This document shows, in pieces, positions 52,802 through 61,769 of a stretch of DNA of 64,000 nt. The DNA is from Halothermothrix sp. Lineage in GTDB: Bacteria; Bacillota; Halanaerobiia; DY22613. The notes under the pieces were generated by a model that was not told where the DNA came from, ran no database searches, and saw only the letters and a list, made by a program, of their open reading frames with translations. Made by a program: the position numbers and the translations under genes. Each line of letters begins with the position of its first letter. Positions within the stretch are counted from its first letter, which is position 1. The stretch is taken from positions 186,001 to 250,000 of the forward strand of contig JAENYK010000001.1 of assembly GCA_016841825.1 (NCBI GenBank), written 5' to 3'.

Positions 52802-53212
52802 TTACATGTGTTGATTTGGCTCCCTGGTTTTAATCTCACTTACAGCATTATATGCGTTTGACAAAACAGATGTTCCTTGTTCCGATTCAAAATCATCATC
52901 CAGTTCAACAACTACTAAACCTACTGCATAGGGATCAATATTAAGAAGAGCAATATCCAGGTCATCTTCAATCACTTCCAATACATGACCTGTAACAGGT
53001 GCATAGACTTCAATCATTCCACTGGTTGTCTCGACGGTTATAAAATAATCCTCTCTTTCTATCTCCTCTCCTACAATAGGTAAGTCAATAGAATAGATCT
53101 CAACCCCACCGTTTAAAATCTCCTGATTTAACCCGATAATCGCACAATCATTCTGGAGACTGATCCAGGTATACTTCCCTGAAATAAATCTATTTTCCGG
53201 TATCATTAGCAT
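52802..53212 (-). CDS. GcvH-like biotinyl/lipoyl-fold protein without the lipoyl lysine
   Basis: This ~136-aa protein follows the glycine-cleavage H protein along its length: YTWISLQNDCAIIGLNQ, VETTSGMIEVYAPVTGHV and NIDPYAVGLVVVEL. Aligned without gaps to the VESVKAASDIYAPVSG motif, the lipoylated lysine is replaced by Ser (residue 64 from the ATG at 53212). It therefore cannot carry lipoate at that site. The start is placed 5 nt after GGGAGG. No gcvPT or lipoate genes are nearby. The role is unknown. Confidence 0.75.
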   Translation of the reverse strand: MLMIPENRFISGKYTWISLQNDCAIIGLNQEILNGGVEIYSIDLPIVGEEIEREDYFITVETTSGMIEVYAPVTGHVLEVIEDDLDIALLNIDPYAVGLVVVELDDDFESEQGTSVLSNAYNAVSEIKTREPNQHM

Positions 53213-53436
53213 CTGTTCCTCCCTTGCCTTCATACCTGTTAAGAGTATATGGAATCACAGTAGGATTATTCAACAAATTTTATCTACCAGACAAATTTAA
53301 GATGACTAAATTAGCCTATCGCACACCTTCTCTTTTGAAAAATCACCCCTTTTATTCCCGAAAAAGAAATAAAAGTTATTTCACGACTTCACACATCCAC
53401 CACCTTTCCGTCAAATGGAGAAGTTATCGGCATCAA

Positions 53437-53462
53437 AAAACCCAGCTTTTACACTGGGTTTT
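53437..53462. terminator. Terminator of the amidase gene
   Basis: A 9-bp stem AAAACCCAG / CTGGGTTTT with an 8-nt loop has T-tracts in both directions, 24 nt past the amidase stop. Confidence 0.85.
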
Positions 53463-53485
53463 TCCAAACAGGTCATCTATTAATC

Positions 53486-54112
53486 TTAATAACTAACTCC
53501 ATAATGGTCACAGATACCTCTGTAGATATAATATCCTTCTCTCCAGGTATAATTAGCATCTCTTAGACGGGCTTCTTCATCCCAATTAGAGATAAAAGAT
53601 GCTTCAGTCAGGATAGCTGGCATACTAGTATATCTTAATACGTAAAAACTAGCAGTCTTTGCACCCCGATTGTTTAAACCACCCCATGCTAATAATTGAG
53701 CCTGTACTTTATTTCTTAAGTCAAAACTGTTACTACTTCCGGATGTATAACAGAAAGTCTCAGTACCGTTAACTGAACGGTCAGAAGCTGCATTGTGATG
53801 AACCGAAATAAAACGATGTGCTCCCCAATTATTGGCATCAGTAGCCCGATAGCTGAGAGACAGAGTGGAATCACCAGCACGACTCATTCTAACGGTTGCT
53901 CCACCATATTCAATCAGACAGTTCTTCAGAACTGTAGCAACCCGCAGATTAACATCTTTCTCATATAAACCAGTAGGACCAACTGCGCCTGCATCAGAAC
54001 CACCATGACCTGGGTCAACATAAATCTTTTGACCAACCAGACCACCAGCTGCAAAAGCACTCCAGGATACAGCTAAAACCAACAGAACTACTAAAAATAA
54101 CATCTTCTTCAT
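53486..54112 (-). CDS. Secreted N-acetylmuramoyl-L-alanine amidase (Amidase_3)
   Basis: This 208-aa protein is a signal peptide (1-22) plus a single Amidase_3 domain. The zinc site is H36 (DPGHGG), E51 (YEKD) and H105 (SVHHN), with catalytic E170 (LTEASFIS). It cleaves the amide between muramic acid and the stem peptide in the cell wall. There are no SH3 or CBM repeats, so targeting is by location only. It stands alone with its own terminator. Confidence 0.94.
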   Translation of the reverse strand: MKKMLFLVVLLVLAVSWSAFAAGGLVGQKIYVDPGHGGSDAGAVGPTGLYEKDVNLRVATVLKNCLIEYGGATVRMSRAGDSTLSLSYRATDANNWGAHRFISVHHNAASDRSVNGTETFCYTSGSSNSFDLRNKVQAQLLAWGGLNNRGAKTASFYVLRYTSMPAILTEASFISNWDEEARLRDANYTWREGYYIYRGICDHYGVSY

Positions 54113-54207
54113 TTTAAAACCTCCTTAAATTTTTATTCTTCTCTTCACCTATTCCCCGCCAACATTTTATACATCCAATCATCCCCAGTCAATCAATCCC
54201 CCCTTTG

Positions 54208-55452
54208 CTAGAAAGTAAAGTTCCAACTCAGCTCAACTTTACCGTAAGTATCTTTATCATTATTAAGTAAAGCTGTAGAGAGTCGAATATCAGAAACTTC
54301 TGATAGATATTTTTGAAGTTTTACTTCAAGTATTCTCATATCATAGCGGGCTTTTCTTTCAATTTGATAGCTGCAATCCAAATATGTAGCAGCATATAGA
54401 TTGGCTCCAAAAATCAGATCTTCAGATAAACCACGCTGGTAAACCAGATCTATCCCGCCAGTATTGGGATAGAATTTGATTGCTTGTTCCATGCCAGACA
54501 TTCCTTTAACACCATATTGTGAGATAAAACCCTTACTCAATGCTCCGACCCTTAAAGTTAAAATATGTTCCAGATTCTCAATCAAATTTACTGAAACAAT
54601 TCCCCCGGGCCAGGCATGATCGGGAAATAAATCCCGAAATACCCAGGCCGGATAAATTACTGCCAATTCTGCTACCGCTGTCTTTCCCCATAATTTACCA
54701 TTATAGTCCACACTCAAACCTATCTCATCGTAAAATCCATTAGCAATCAGATTAAAACCGACCAGGTTATTCTCTCCAACTGTTCTTGATAATCGCAGTG
54801 CAACCAGATCATCCAAAAGATAGCTTGATACATAAGGATAATCTGGATACAGACTCATCAAGAGTCGGTTATAGGCAAAAGTTATCCAGGTATCTTTCAT
54901 CATCGTATGAACTAATACACCTTCTTTTGCACCATTTGGATGACCCAAAAGCAGTCCCAAAGGTCCAAGTTCATAACTGAATCTACCAATGGTATACATT
55001 GCATTTTCTGAATAATAACGGGCATACGCTTCTTTCAAAAATAGTGGAGATGTTAGTTCATATTCACTACCACTGCCTCCCCACATTCCTCTATGTCCCA
55101 TATCAATAATTGCTTCCAAATCAGGAACTGGATTGGCATAAAACTCTAATTCAATACTCTGAGATATCCCCGGAACTGTTGGATTACATAAACGAAAAGT
55201 ATTGCGAATAGCTGTATCTTCCCGCTTCTTTGCTTCCCATTCTGCCAACTCTTCCGGATCTGTAATCCCTTCAGGAATCTCCACCACTGGATTAAGCGGA
55301 TATTTTCCAAAATATGAATTGGCAATCAGTTGTATTTTTCCGGTAAAATAATATGTAGGTTGAAACTGTTCCTCTGCTCTCAGAGAAGGTGTCAGTAAAA
55401 ATAAAGCCAGACATAGCAAAACAATAATCGCTCCAGAGTTTTTCCTATTCAA
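54208..55452 (-). CDS. Putative outer-membrane beta-barrel protein
   Basis: This 414-aa protein has a signal peptide (1-26, ending LRA) and then mostly alternating polar/hydrophobic strands rich in aromatics and Gly. It ends YGKVELSWNFTF, a final strand with C-terminal Phe, the usual signal for outer-membrane assembly. No membrane helices are seen after the signal. It matches no family that I can name; similarity in layout to porin-like proteins is by pattern only. It starts at TTG 6 nt after GGAGGG. It supports a diderm envelope. Confidence 0.65.
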   Translation of the reverse strand: MNRKNSGAIIVLLCLALFLLTPSLRAEEQFQPTYYFTGKIQLIANSYFGKYPLNPVVEIPEGITDPEELAEWEAKKREDTAIRNTFRLCNPTVPGISQSIELEFYANPVPDLEAIIDMGHRGMWGGSGSEYELTSPLFLKEAYARYYSENAMYTIGRFSYELGPLGLLLGHPNGAKEGVLVHTMMKDTWITFAYNRLLMSLYPDYPYVSSYLLDDLVALRLSRTVGENNLVGFNLIANGFYDEIGLSVDYNGKLWGKTAVAELAVIYPAWVFRDLFPDHAWPGGIVSVNLIENLEHILTLRVGALSKGFISQYGVKGMSGMEQAIKFYPNTGGIDLVYQRGLSEDLIFGANLYAATYLDCSYQIERKARYDMRILEVKLQKYLSEVSDIRLSTALLNNDKDTYGKVELSWNFTF

Positions 55453-55679
55453 ATTTATCCCTCCATTATCTCTGCGTTTTGTAATTACTTCTATATATTT
55501 ACTATATTCTATATAGTAGGGAAATATCCTGCCTGAAAATTTAAATTTTTTTATTCCATTTCTAATATTAGTAAAAAAAGCTCACTGAGTTCAATAATAA
55601 ACTAAGTAATTTTGCCCAATAATTACTATCAACACAATAATAACAACCAGTGTATATGCTTCTTCATTTTCTGCACAAT

Positions 55680-55709
55680 AAAACCCAGCAGGTTCACCTA
55701 CTGGGTTTT
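55680..55709. terminator. Terminator of the polysaccharide deacetylase gene
   Basis: The stem AAAACCCAG-AGGT / ACCT-CTGGGTTTT is followed by TTTTATTGT on the minus strand, 15 nt past the stop. Confidence 0.85.
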
Positions 55710-55724
55710 ATCCAAAATTTGATT

Positions 55725-56936
55725 CTATTTTAACAGATCTTTTACATATACCAGCTGTATTCCCATCGCCTCTAATTCATCGATCATCTCCAGGATTGCT
55801 TTAGCTGTATAATTTTTAACATGTCCAATGGTGATCGCCTGACTATTTTGCAGTGCTATCTCACCAGCCTTCATCAGTTGAGTCTCTATATCTGCCAATT
55901 GATCAACATTATCCAGGAAAATATTGTTTGCCTGATGAGGTTGACCAATCTCCAGGGCTACATCTTCAGCTATCGATTGCGAAGAAGTTTTACTGTCAAG
56001 AAAGAATAGACTTTGCTGATTAAAATAGTTTAATACAGTTGTCATCACCCGGATATCCGCAGTTACTTTCGAACCCATATGGTTATTAACTCCAATGATT
56101 CCAGAGGGTAGAGTACTTAAATTAGTTTTTAAGGTGTCCACAATCTCTTCATCAGTCATCTCAGTATAAATTGCCCCTTCTCCAGGATTGAGGCTGGATA
56201 TAGGTTCCATCGGCTGGTGCATAATCAAATCGTATCCTTCTTCCAAAACCCGTTCTGCCTGGTGAGTGCTTTCAGGAAGATGGGGAATTACCGCAAAGGT
56301 CATCGGTCTAGGTATGGTCATCATCCGTTCAAATTCAGACCAGTGATACCCAAGATCATCAATTACGATCGCCAACCTGGCTTTAGGTTTTACTTTGGTT
56401 AGAATCAACTCATGGGTTGTGATTAACTGATCATTCACGCTGTGAGCAAAATAGAGCACTTCCTCTATCTTGTCAGTCGTCTCTTCTCTTTTCTCATCAA
56501 TTAACTGTCCTCCCTGTTCAAGAATCTGCTGGACTAATTGTTCTTTTAGTGGTCTGATCTCCTGTGGGTTCCGATCAAAAGTAGGAACTTCAATCTGGTA
56601 TGTCTTTAAAATCCATCTAAAGGGATGCTCTCTGTACAAAATCTCCTGCTCTTCCTGAGCAGCAGGTAAGACCTGTAGATTCATCTGATTGAAGACAATC
56701 ATCAAGTTATTATCAATCTGTTGTACAGCCTGACTCATATCCAGAAGCTCATTATTGATCAATGCTTCCTCCAATTTTTCTTGTAGTTCTATCTTCTCGG
56801 CTTTCTTCTGAGCTCTGTTCTGATAAAAAATAATCTGAGTCAAACTAAATCCATAATGCTGTGCAATAGCCAATCCTGAGATAACTAGAATAATTAATAA
56901 TAATCCAGACAATATATATTTGGATGTCTTTTTCAT
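55725..56936 (-). CDS. Divergent polysaccharide deacetylase family protein (PF04748)
   Basis: This 403-aa membrane-anchored protein has one N-terminal helix (~7-27), a helical segment with coiled-coil character (~40-85) and a C-terminal NodB-like barrel (~190-403). The barrel has RLAIVIDDLGYHW, FAVIPHLPES, DLIMHQPMEP and NNHMGSKVT, the PF04748 pattern. It probably acts on an envelope polysaccharide outside the membrane. A family 1 repeat separates it from ctpA. Confidence 0.87.
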   Translation of the reverse strand: MKKTSKYILSGLLLIILVISGLAIAQHYGFSLTQIIFYQNRAQKKAEKIELQEKLEEALINNELLDMSQAVQQIDNNLMIVFNQMNLQVLPAAQEEQEILYREHPFRWILKTYQIEVPTFDRNPQEIRPLKEQLVQQILEQGGQLIDEKREETTDKIEEVLYFAHSVNDQLITTHELILTKVKPKARLAIVIDDLGYHWSEFERMMTIPRPMTFAVIPHLPESTHQAERVLEEGYDLIMHQPMEPISSLNPGEGAIYTEMTDEEIVDTLKTNLSTLPSGIIGVNNHMGSKVTADIRVMTTVLNYFNQQSLFFLDSKTSSQSIAEDVALEIGQPHQANNIFLDNVDQLADIETQLMKAGEIALQNSQAITIGHVKNYTAKAILEMIDELEAMGIQLVYVKDLLK

Positions 56937-56953
56937 AAATAACTTCCTTTCCA

Positions 56954-57070
56954 GTGAACTCGTTCAGCTAAAGCTGAACCTTGGGGCTTCAGATGGGGAT
57001 TCAACTCCACCTGAAGTGGAGCAGGGCAGCTTCCACTTATGGAAGTGGGAGTCATAGAACTTAGATGTAT
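56954..57070 (+). repeat. Dispersed repeat family 1, copy D
   Basis: Runs from GTGAACTCG to TTAGATGTAT with all three hairpins intact, including GTTCAGCT-AA-AGCTGAAC. It abuts the ctpA terminator by 7 bp. Confidence 0.82.
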
Positions 57071-57077
57071 TAGAACA

Positions 57078-57114
57078 GGGGGATGGGCATCTTCGTTAGA
57101 TATACCCATCCCCC
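57078..57114 (-). terminator. Hairpin downstream of ctpA
   Basis: A 10-bp perfect stem GGGGGATGGG / CCCATCCCCC with an inner ATCT/AGAT pair, 27 nt past the ctpA stop. The tail is T-poor. Confidence 0.65.
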
Positions 57115-57140
57115 ATCTACAGCAGATAATAATTTACTAA

Positions 57141-58340
57141 TTAACTGGCTGGCTTAATAGCTTTTTCAGCATTTTGGTCAGCTATTTGCTGCTCAAGCAG
57201 TTCGATAGCTTTCTCTAATTGGTTGTCAGTCTCATCTTCTTTGTACTTATCAATATCGAATTCCAGAGTAATATCAGGTTCGATACCATTCTCATGAATA
57301 AAGCGTCCATTTGGAGTATAATATCTGGCAATAGTCACTTTAAAAGCAGCACCATTATCCAATGGAATAATAGATTGAACAGTTCCTTTACCAAAGGTTG
57401 TAGTACCTAATAATTTGCCGACGCCGGTATCCTGAATAGCACCAGCTACGATCTCAGAAGCACTGGCACTGCCGCCGTCTACCAAAACAATCATTGGTAA
57501 TTGATAATGTTTCATCAGACGATTCACAGTTAGTGTCTCTTCCAGATCATCACGTTGACGAACTCTCACTACTGGCCCTTTGGTAATAAAATTACTGGCC
57601 ACATTCACAGCTTCCTGCAGGATACCACCAGGATTACTCCGCAAATCAAGAATAATTCCATTCAATCCCTGATTATCCAGGTCTTCCAGAGCATCTGCGA
57701 TGTCTGTTCCAACTCCATTACCAAATTCATACAGATTCAAATAGCCAATACCACCATCCAACATCTCATAATCCAGATATGGTACTTCAATCAGTCCGCG
57801 AACAATTACTACATCTTCAGGCTTAGAGTCCTCTCTTTGAACAGTCAGAACTACTTCAGTACCGGGCTCACCTTTCATTAGTTTAGAAGCTCCAACAGTC
57901 GAAAGACCTTCGGTAGATTTGCCATCAATCTTTAAAACTTTATCTCCTGACTGTAGTCCTGCTTCCGCACCCGGAGTATCCTTAATTGGAGAAACAATTG
58001 TCAATTGATTATCGATGATAGTAATTACAATCCCAACCCCACCAAAGACTCCATCTATAAGATCTGTCTGCATCTCTTCATAAGCTTCCTTGTCAAGATA
58101 CACAGAATATGGATCTAGTTCATCAGCCATCCCCTTTAGTGCACCTTCAATTACCTTGTCTGTATCAACTTCATCGACATAATAGCTATTTATTATCTGA
58201 TATACATCAAATATAATCTGAAACTTAGCGAGAATATCGGAAAATTCTGCAGCTATTGCAGTGCGGTAAGAGATTCCCAAACCGCCAGCAAAGAGCATCA
58301 CAATAATTAAAAAACCAATAAATAGACGTTTGTTCTTCAT
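57141..58340 (-). CDS. Carboxyl-terminal processing protease CtpA (S41)
   Basis: This ~399-aa protease has an N-terminal membrane signal (~4-30 from the ATG), a PDZ domain (~95-180) and the S41 core. The SASASE motif lies at ORF residues 298-303 and the catalytic lysine K325 in FGKG (counted from a TTG 7 codons upstream). I choose the ATG at 58340. It trims C-termini of envelope proteins or cell-wall hydrolases; an amidase lies a few genes away. Confidence 0.93.
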   Translation of the reverse strand: MKNKRLFIGFLIIVMLFAGGLGISYRTAIAAEFSDILAKFQIIFDVYQIINSYYVDEVDTDKVIEGALKGMADELDPYSVYLDKEAYEEMQTDLIDGVFGGVGIVITIIDNQLTIVSPIKDTPGAEAGLQSGDKVLKIDGKSTEGLSTVGASKLMKGEPGTEVVLTVQREDSKPEDVVIVRGLIEVPYLDYEMLDGGIGYLNLYEFGNGVGTDIADALEDLDNQGLNGIILDLRSNPGGILQEAVNVASNFITKGPVVRVRQRDDLEETLTVNRLMKHYQLPMIVLVDGGSASASEIVAGAIQDTGVGKLLGTTTFGKGTVQSIIPLDNGAAFKVTIARYYTPNGRFIHENGIEPDITLEFDIDKYKEDETDNQLEKAIELLEQQIADQNAEKAIKPAS

Positions 58341-58422
58341 TTTTACACCAGCCTTCTTCAAAAAGTTTTCTACGTTACTAAATAATATTACTTATCAATT
58401 CGCGATTATGACTGGAATACCT

Positions 58423-58935
58423 TTAAAATACCTCTAATTTCTGCATTAAAAATTTTAATAATTGCCAACTTTCCTGTTCATTTCTAGCTCTTGAAAAGAT
58501 AACATATATCTGCTCTCCAGCGGGAACACCGTACACTAAACCATCAGAATCATATAGATATGGATATTTTTCTTTATCAGGTAATTCCATCCCTGCTTCG
58601 AGATAGAAGTGATTCAAAGAGAGTAATGCTTCTTTATCTTCAAATAGTGGAAATCGATCTGGAGTTAAGATAAACAGATCCGGTGCACTCTGGGCTCCAA
58701 ATAGAATAATCAACTTCTGATCATATCCATCAATTGGAGTCGGTAGTGGTTCTATCACTTTTCCTGAAGTAGTGCTGTATTCCTCTAACCATTCTTTCAT
58801 CGCTAAATCATCCTGATATGTCTCCATCCAATACATAAATGTAACAGCAGGATCTCGTTCTATTTGGGCTCCACAACCTGTTACAAAGAAACCCAATACT
58901 AAAATCAGTAATATTAGTTGACTTGTCCTGGTCAT
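58423..58935 (-). CDS. Short lipoprotein resembling half of an ABC solute-binding protein
   Basis: This ~170-aa protein has a lipoprotein signal with lipobox VTGC. The rest (VTFMYWMETYQDDLAMKEWL, GAQSAPDLFILTP, YPYLYDSDGLVYGVP) resembles the first lobe of an extracellular solute-binding family 1 protein, which is normally ~400 aa. The second lobe is missing, and no permease genes adjoin. No frameshifted remainder is visible downstream. It may be a remnant, or a small sensor lipoprotein. The start is the second of two ATG codons, seven nt after GGAGG. Confidence 0.65.
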   Translation of the reverse strand: MTRTSQLILLILVLGFFVTGCGAQIERDPAVTFMYWMETYQDDLAMKEWLEEYSTTSGKVIEPLPTPIDGYDQKLIILFGAQSAPDLFILTPDRFPLFEDKEALLSLNHFYLEAGMELPDKEKYPYLYDSDGLVYGVPAGEQIYVIFSRARNEQESWQLLKFLMQKLEVF

Positions 58936-59030
58936 CATCTCACCTCCAGATATATTATAGTATACCAGAAAACTGTCTGAATCTCAATTGGGCAATTTAC
59001 CCATGCTTTACTGTAACTACAGATCAAAAA

Positions 59031-59058
59031 AGTCCCGGAGAAGTGATCCCCCGAGACT
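59031..59058 (-). terminator. Terminator of the transketolase operon
   Basis: The stem AGTCTCGG / CCGGGACT pairs on minus-strand RNA with one U·G wobble. It is followed by six T, 14 nt after the stop. Confidence 0.85.
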
Positions 59059-59071
59059 GATGTAATCTGAG

Positions 59072-60007
59072 TTATTTACGCTTCAAAACCACATGTACTG
59101 CTTCAACAATATTTTTATCCACAAGACCATATTTTTCCATCAATTCATCAGGTTCACCGGATTCCCCAAATGTGTCTTTGATGCCCACTCGCTGCATTGG
59201 AAGTGATGCATTTTCAGCCAGCACTTCAGCGATAGCGCTTCCCAGACCGCCATAGATACTATGCTCTTCGGCAGTGATTACTGCTCCTGTCTTTTGGGCG
59301 GCTCTGATCACACCTTCTAAATCCAGAGGTTTGAGTGTATGCACATTCACTACATGTGCTGAGATACCTTCTGTCTCAAGAATCTCTGCAGCTTTTAAAG
59401 CCTGGTCTACCATCACACCGGTTGCAAAAATAGTCACATCCTGACCATCACGCAGTGGCACAACTTTACCCCATTCAAACTGATACTTTTCATCAAATAC
59501 AAAAGGTACGGCACCTCGGGTCAAACGCAAATATACAGGACCGTTATATTCTGCAGCTGCCTCCACCGCTGCTTTGGCTTCATAATAGTCACAGGGCACA
59601 ATCACAGTAAAGTTGGGAATAGATCTCAGAATGGCTATATCTTCAACTGATTGATGGGTCGCACCATCAGGACCAACTGTAATTCCCGCATGTGTTGCAG
59701 CAATCTTCACATTCAATTTAGGATAGGCGACCGAATTTCGCAATTGATCAGCGACTCTTGAACTGGCAAAAACAGCAAAAGTGCTGGCAAAAGGAATCTT
59801 ACCACAGGTTGCCAGACCTGCAGCTACACCTACCATATTGCTTTCAGCAATACCCATCTCAAAAAATCTCTCCGGAAATTCTTTCATAAAATTTTTGACA
59901 CGAGTAGAGGAGCCTACATCAGCATCCAGAACTACCACATTACCATTCTTTTTCCCTGCCTCTAAAACGCCAACACCAAATCCATCACGCGTAGCTTTTC
60001 CTGCCAT
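59072..60007 (-). CDS. Transketolase, C-terminal subunit
   Basis: This 311-aa protein covers the pyrimidine-binding (PYR) and C-terminal domains of transketolase, with DADVGSST, GIAESNMVGVAAGLA and GPDGATHQSVEDIA. With the N-terminal subunit encoded 14 nt upstream it makes a split transketolase as in many anaerobes and archaea. It moves two-carbon units in the pentose phosphate pathway. Confidence 0.94.
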   Translation of the reverse strand: MAGKATRDGFGVGVLEAGKKNGNVVVLDADVGSSTRVKNFMKEFPERFFEMGIAESNMVGVAAGLATCGKIPFASTFAVFASSRVADQLRNSVAYPKLNVKIAATHAGITVGPDGATHQSVEDIAILRSIPNFTVIVPCDYYEAKAAVEAAAEYNGPVYLRLTRGAVPFVFDEKYQFEWGKVVPLRDGQDVTIFATGVMVDQALKAAEILETEGISAHVVNVHTLKPLDLEGVIRAAQKTGAVITAEEHSIYGGLGSAIAEVLAENASLPMQRVGIKDTFGESGEPDELMEKYGLVDKNIVEAVHVVLKRK

Positions 60008-60021
60008 TTTATTCCCCTCCT

Positions 60022-60849
60022 CTATGCTAATTCTGCCAAAGCTCTCTGCAAATCTTCATCACCTGGTGCATTTCCATGCCATGCAGCAGTATTTTCCATA
60101 AAAGATACACCTTTACCCTTAACGGTCTTCGCTACAATCATCACAGGTTTTCCTTTGTAAGCTTTCGCTTCTGTTAATGCCTTAACTATCTCTTCCATGT
60201 TATGTCCATCTATTTCTATCACATGCCAGCCAAAAGCTTTAAACTTCTCAGCGGCAGGTTCAACACTCATAATCTCACAACATGGACCGACTAACTGAAT
60301 CCGATTATGATCCAAAATTGTCACAAGATTATCCAGTTTAAAGTGAGCTGCAGCCATAACTGCTTCCCAAACCTGCCCCTCTTGACTCTCACCATCACCA
60401 ATAACAGCATATACAATATACTCTTTCTGATCTAATTTACCAGCTAATGCTATGCCTACCGCTGCAGAGATTCCCTGACCCAACGAACCTGTGGTCATAT
60501 CTACACCAGGTGTTCCTTTCATATCTGGATGACCCTGTAAATGTTGATCAATCTCCCGCAGATGTTTTAAATCCTCCTTTTGAAAATATCCAGATTCCGC
60601 CAAAGCTGCATATAATACCGGTGCGGCATGACCTTTAGACAGAACAAACCTGTCCCTATCTTCCCACCGTGGATTTTCTGGGTCAATGTTCATTACATTA
60701 AAATACAGAGCGGTAACAATATCGGTTGCCGAGAGCGAACCACCCGGATGGCCTGAACCAGCCTGATGGATCATCATCATAATATCCCTCCGGATAGCTT
60801 TCGCCTGATTTTCTAAGTCCTGGATAGACTCCAATCGCTTTCTATTCAT
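60022..60849 (-). CDS. Transketolase, N-terminal subunit
   Basis: This 275-aa protein is the thiamine-diphosphate-binding (PP) domain, with the motif [13 protein letters not shown]...[23 protein letters not shown] and GSLGQGIS. It forms the complete enzyme with the downstream subunit. The two genes are probably one operon ending at 59031-59058. Confidence 0.94.
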   Translation of the reverse strand: MNRKRLESIQDLENQAKAIRRDIMMMIHQAGSGHPGGSLSATDIVTALYFNVMNIDPENPRWEDRDRFVLSKGHAAPVLYAALAESGYFQKEDLKHLREIDQHLQGHPDMKGTPGVDMTTGSLGQGISAAVGIALAGKLDQKEYIVYAVIGDGESQEGQVWEAVMAAAHFKLDNLVTILDHNRIQLVGPCCEIMSVEPAAEKFKAFGWHVIEIDGHNMEEIVKALTEAKAYKGKPVMIVAKTVKGKGVSFMENTAAWHGNAPGDEDLQRALAELA

Positions 60850-60905
60850 TCTTTATCCTCCTTTAATTTAGTAAAAATATCTGGAAGTTATATACATTTG
60901 ATATC

Positions 60906-61769
60906 TTAAGAATGCAAATCTACCTCTTTAAAACCTTCACCCATCACCTCATGTACTCCCGTCAAAATCACAAAAGATCTGGGGTCAATTCTGGTAACCA
61001 ACCGTTTTAGCTCCGTAACTTCAGCTCTACTGACAATCACCAGAATAACATCTTTCTCTTTACCGGTAAATCCACCTTTACCATCAAGAGTCGTCACTCC
61101 CCGCCCCATAGTATTTAAAATAGCCTGACGAATCTCCTCAGAATGATCTGATATCACCAGTGCAGCCTTGGCCAGATTGAATCCCTCCTGGATCAAGTCA
61201 ATTATCTTACTGGAGACAAAAAGTGAGATGGCAGCATACAGAGCCAGTTCAGCATTAAAAACGATTCCTGCAAGAGTTACCACAATCACATCAATGATTA
61301 ACAGTCCCTGACCAATACTGACCACAGGAAAGAAATTATTCAACAAAGCTGCTACCAGATCGGTCCCACCGGTAGTTCCTCTAGACTTAAAGACCAATCC
61401 CAAACCTAAACCCGTAAGCCCACCACCATAGATACTGGCCAGCAGGGGATCACGGGTTAGGACCGGAAGGTAGGCAGCTAAAAAATCTGTAAAAAATGAT
61501 AAGACCACGATACCATAAAAGGTACGAAAACCTAGACTTTTCCCCAATACTTTGACTCCGATAAGAAATAATGGAATGTTTATCGCAAACATCACAATCC
61601 CAACAGGAAAATTAAACAGATAAAACAAGACAGTTGCCAAACCACTGACTCCTCCTGCAGCAATCTTATTGGGAATCAAAAAGATAATCAAGGCCATGGC
61701 CGTCAACAGACACCCCAGGGTAATCCCCAAATAATCCAACAGAATTCGCTTTATTCTGGAAAACTTCAT
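60906..61769 (-). CDS. YitT family membrane protein
   Basis: This 287-aa protein has five to six N-terminal transmembrane helices (YitT_membrane) and a C-terminal cytoplasmic DUF2179 domain (~200-285, starting around AALVISDHSEEI). This is the full YitT layout. The function is not settled. Its ATG overlaps the stop of the wecG/tagA-like gene as ATGA, so translation is coupled. Confidence 0.9.
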   Translation of the reverse strand: MKFSRIKRILLDYLGITLGCLLTAMALIIFLIPNKIAAGGVSGLATVLFYLFNFPVGIVMFAINIPLFLIGVKVLGKSLGFRTFYGIVVLSFFTDFLAAYLPVLTRDPLLASIYGGGLTGLGLGLVFKSRGTTGGTDLVAALLNNFFPVVSIGQGLLIIDVIVVTLAGIVFNAELALYAAISLFVSSKIIDLIQEGFNLAKAALVISDHSEEIRQAILNTMGRGVTTLDGKGGFTGKEKDVILVIVSRAEVTELKRLVTRIDPRSFVILTGVHEVMGEGFKEVDLHS

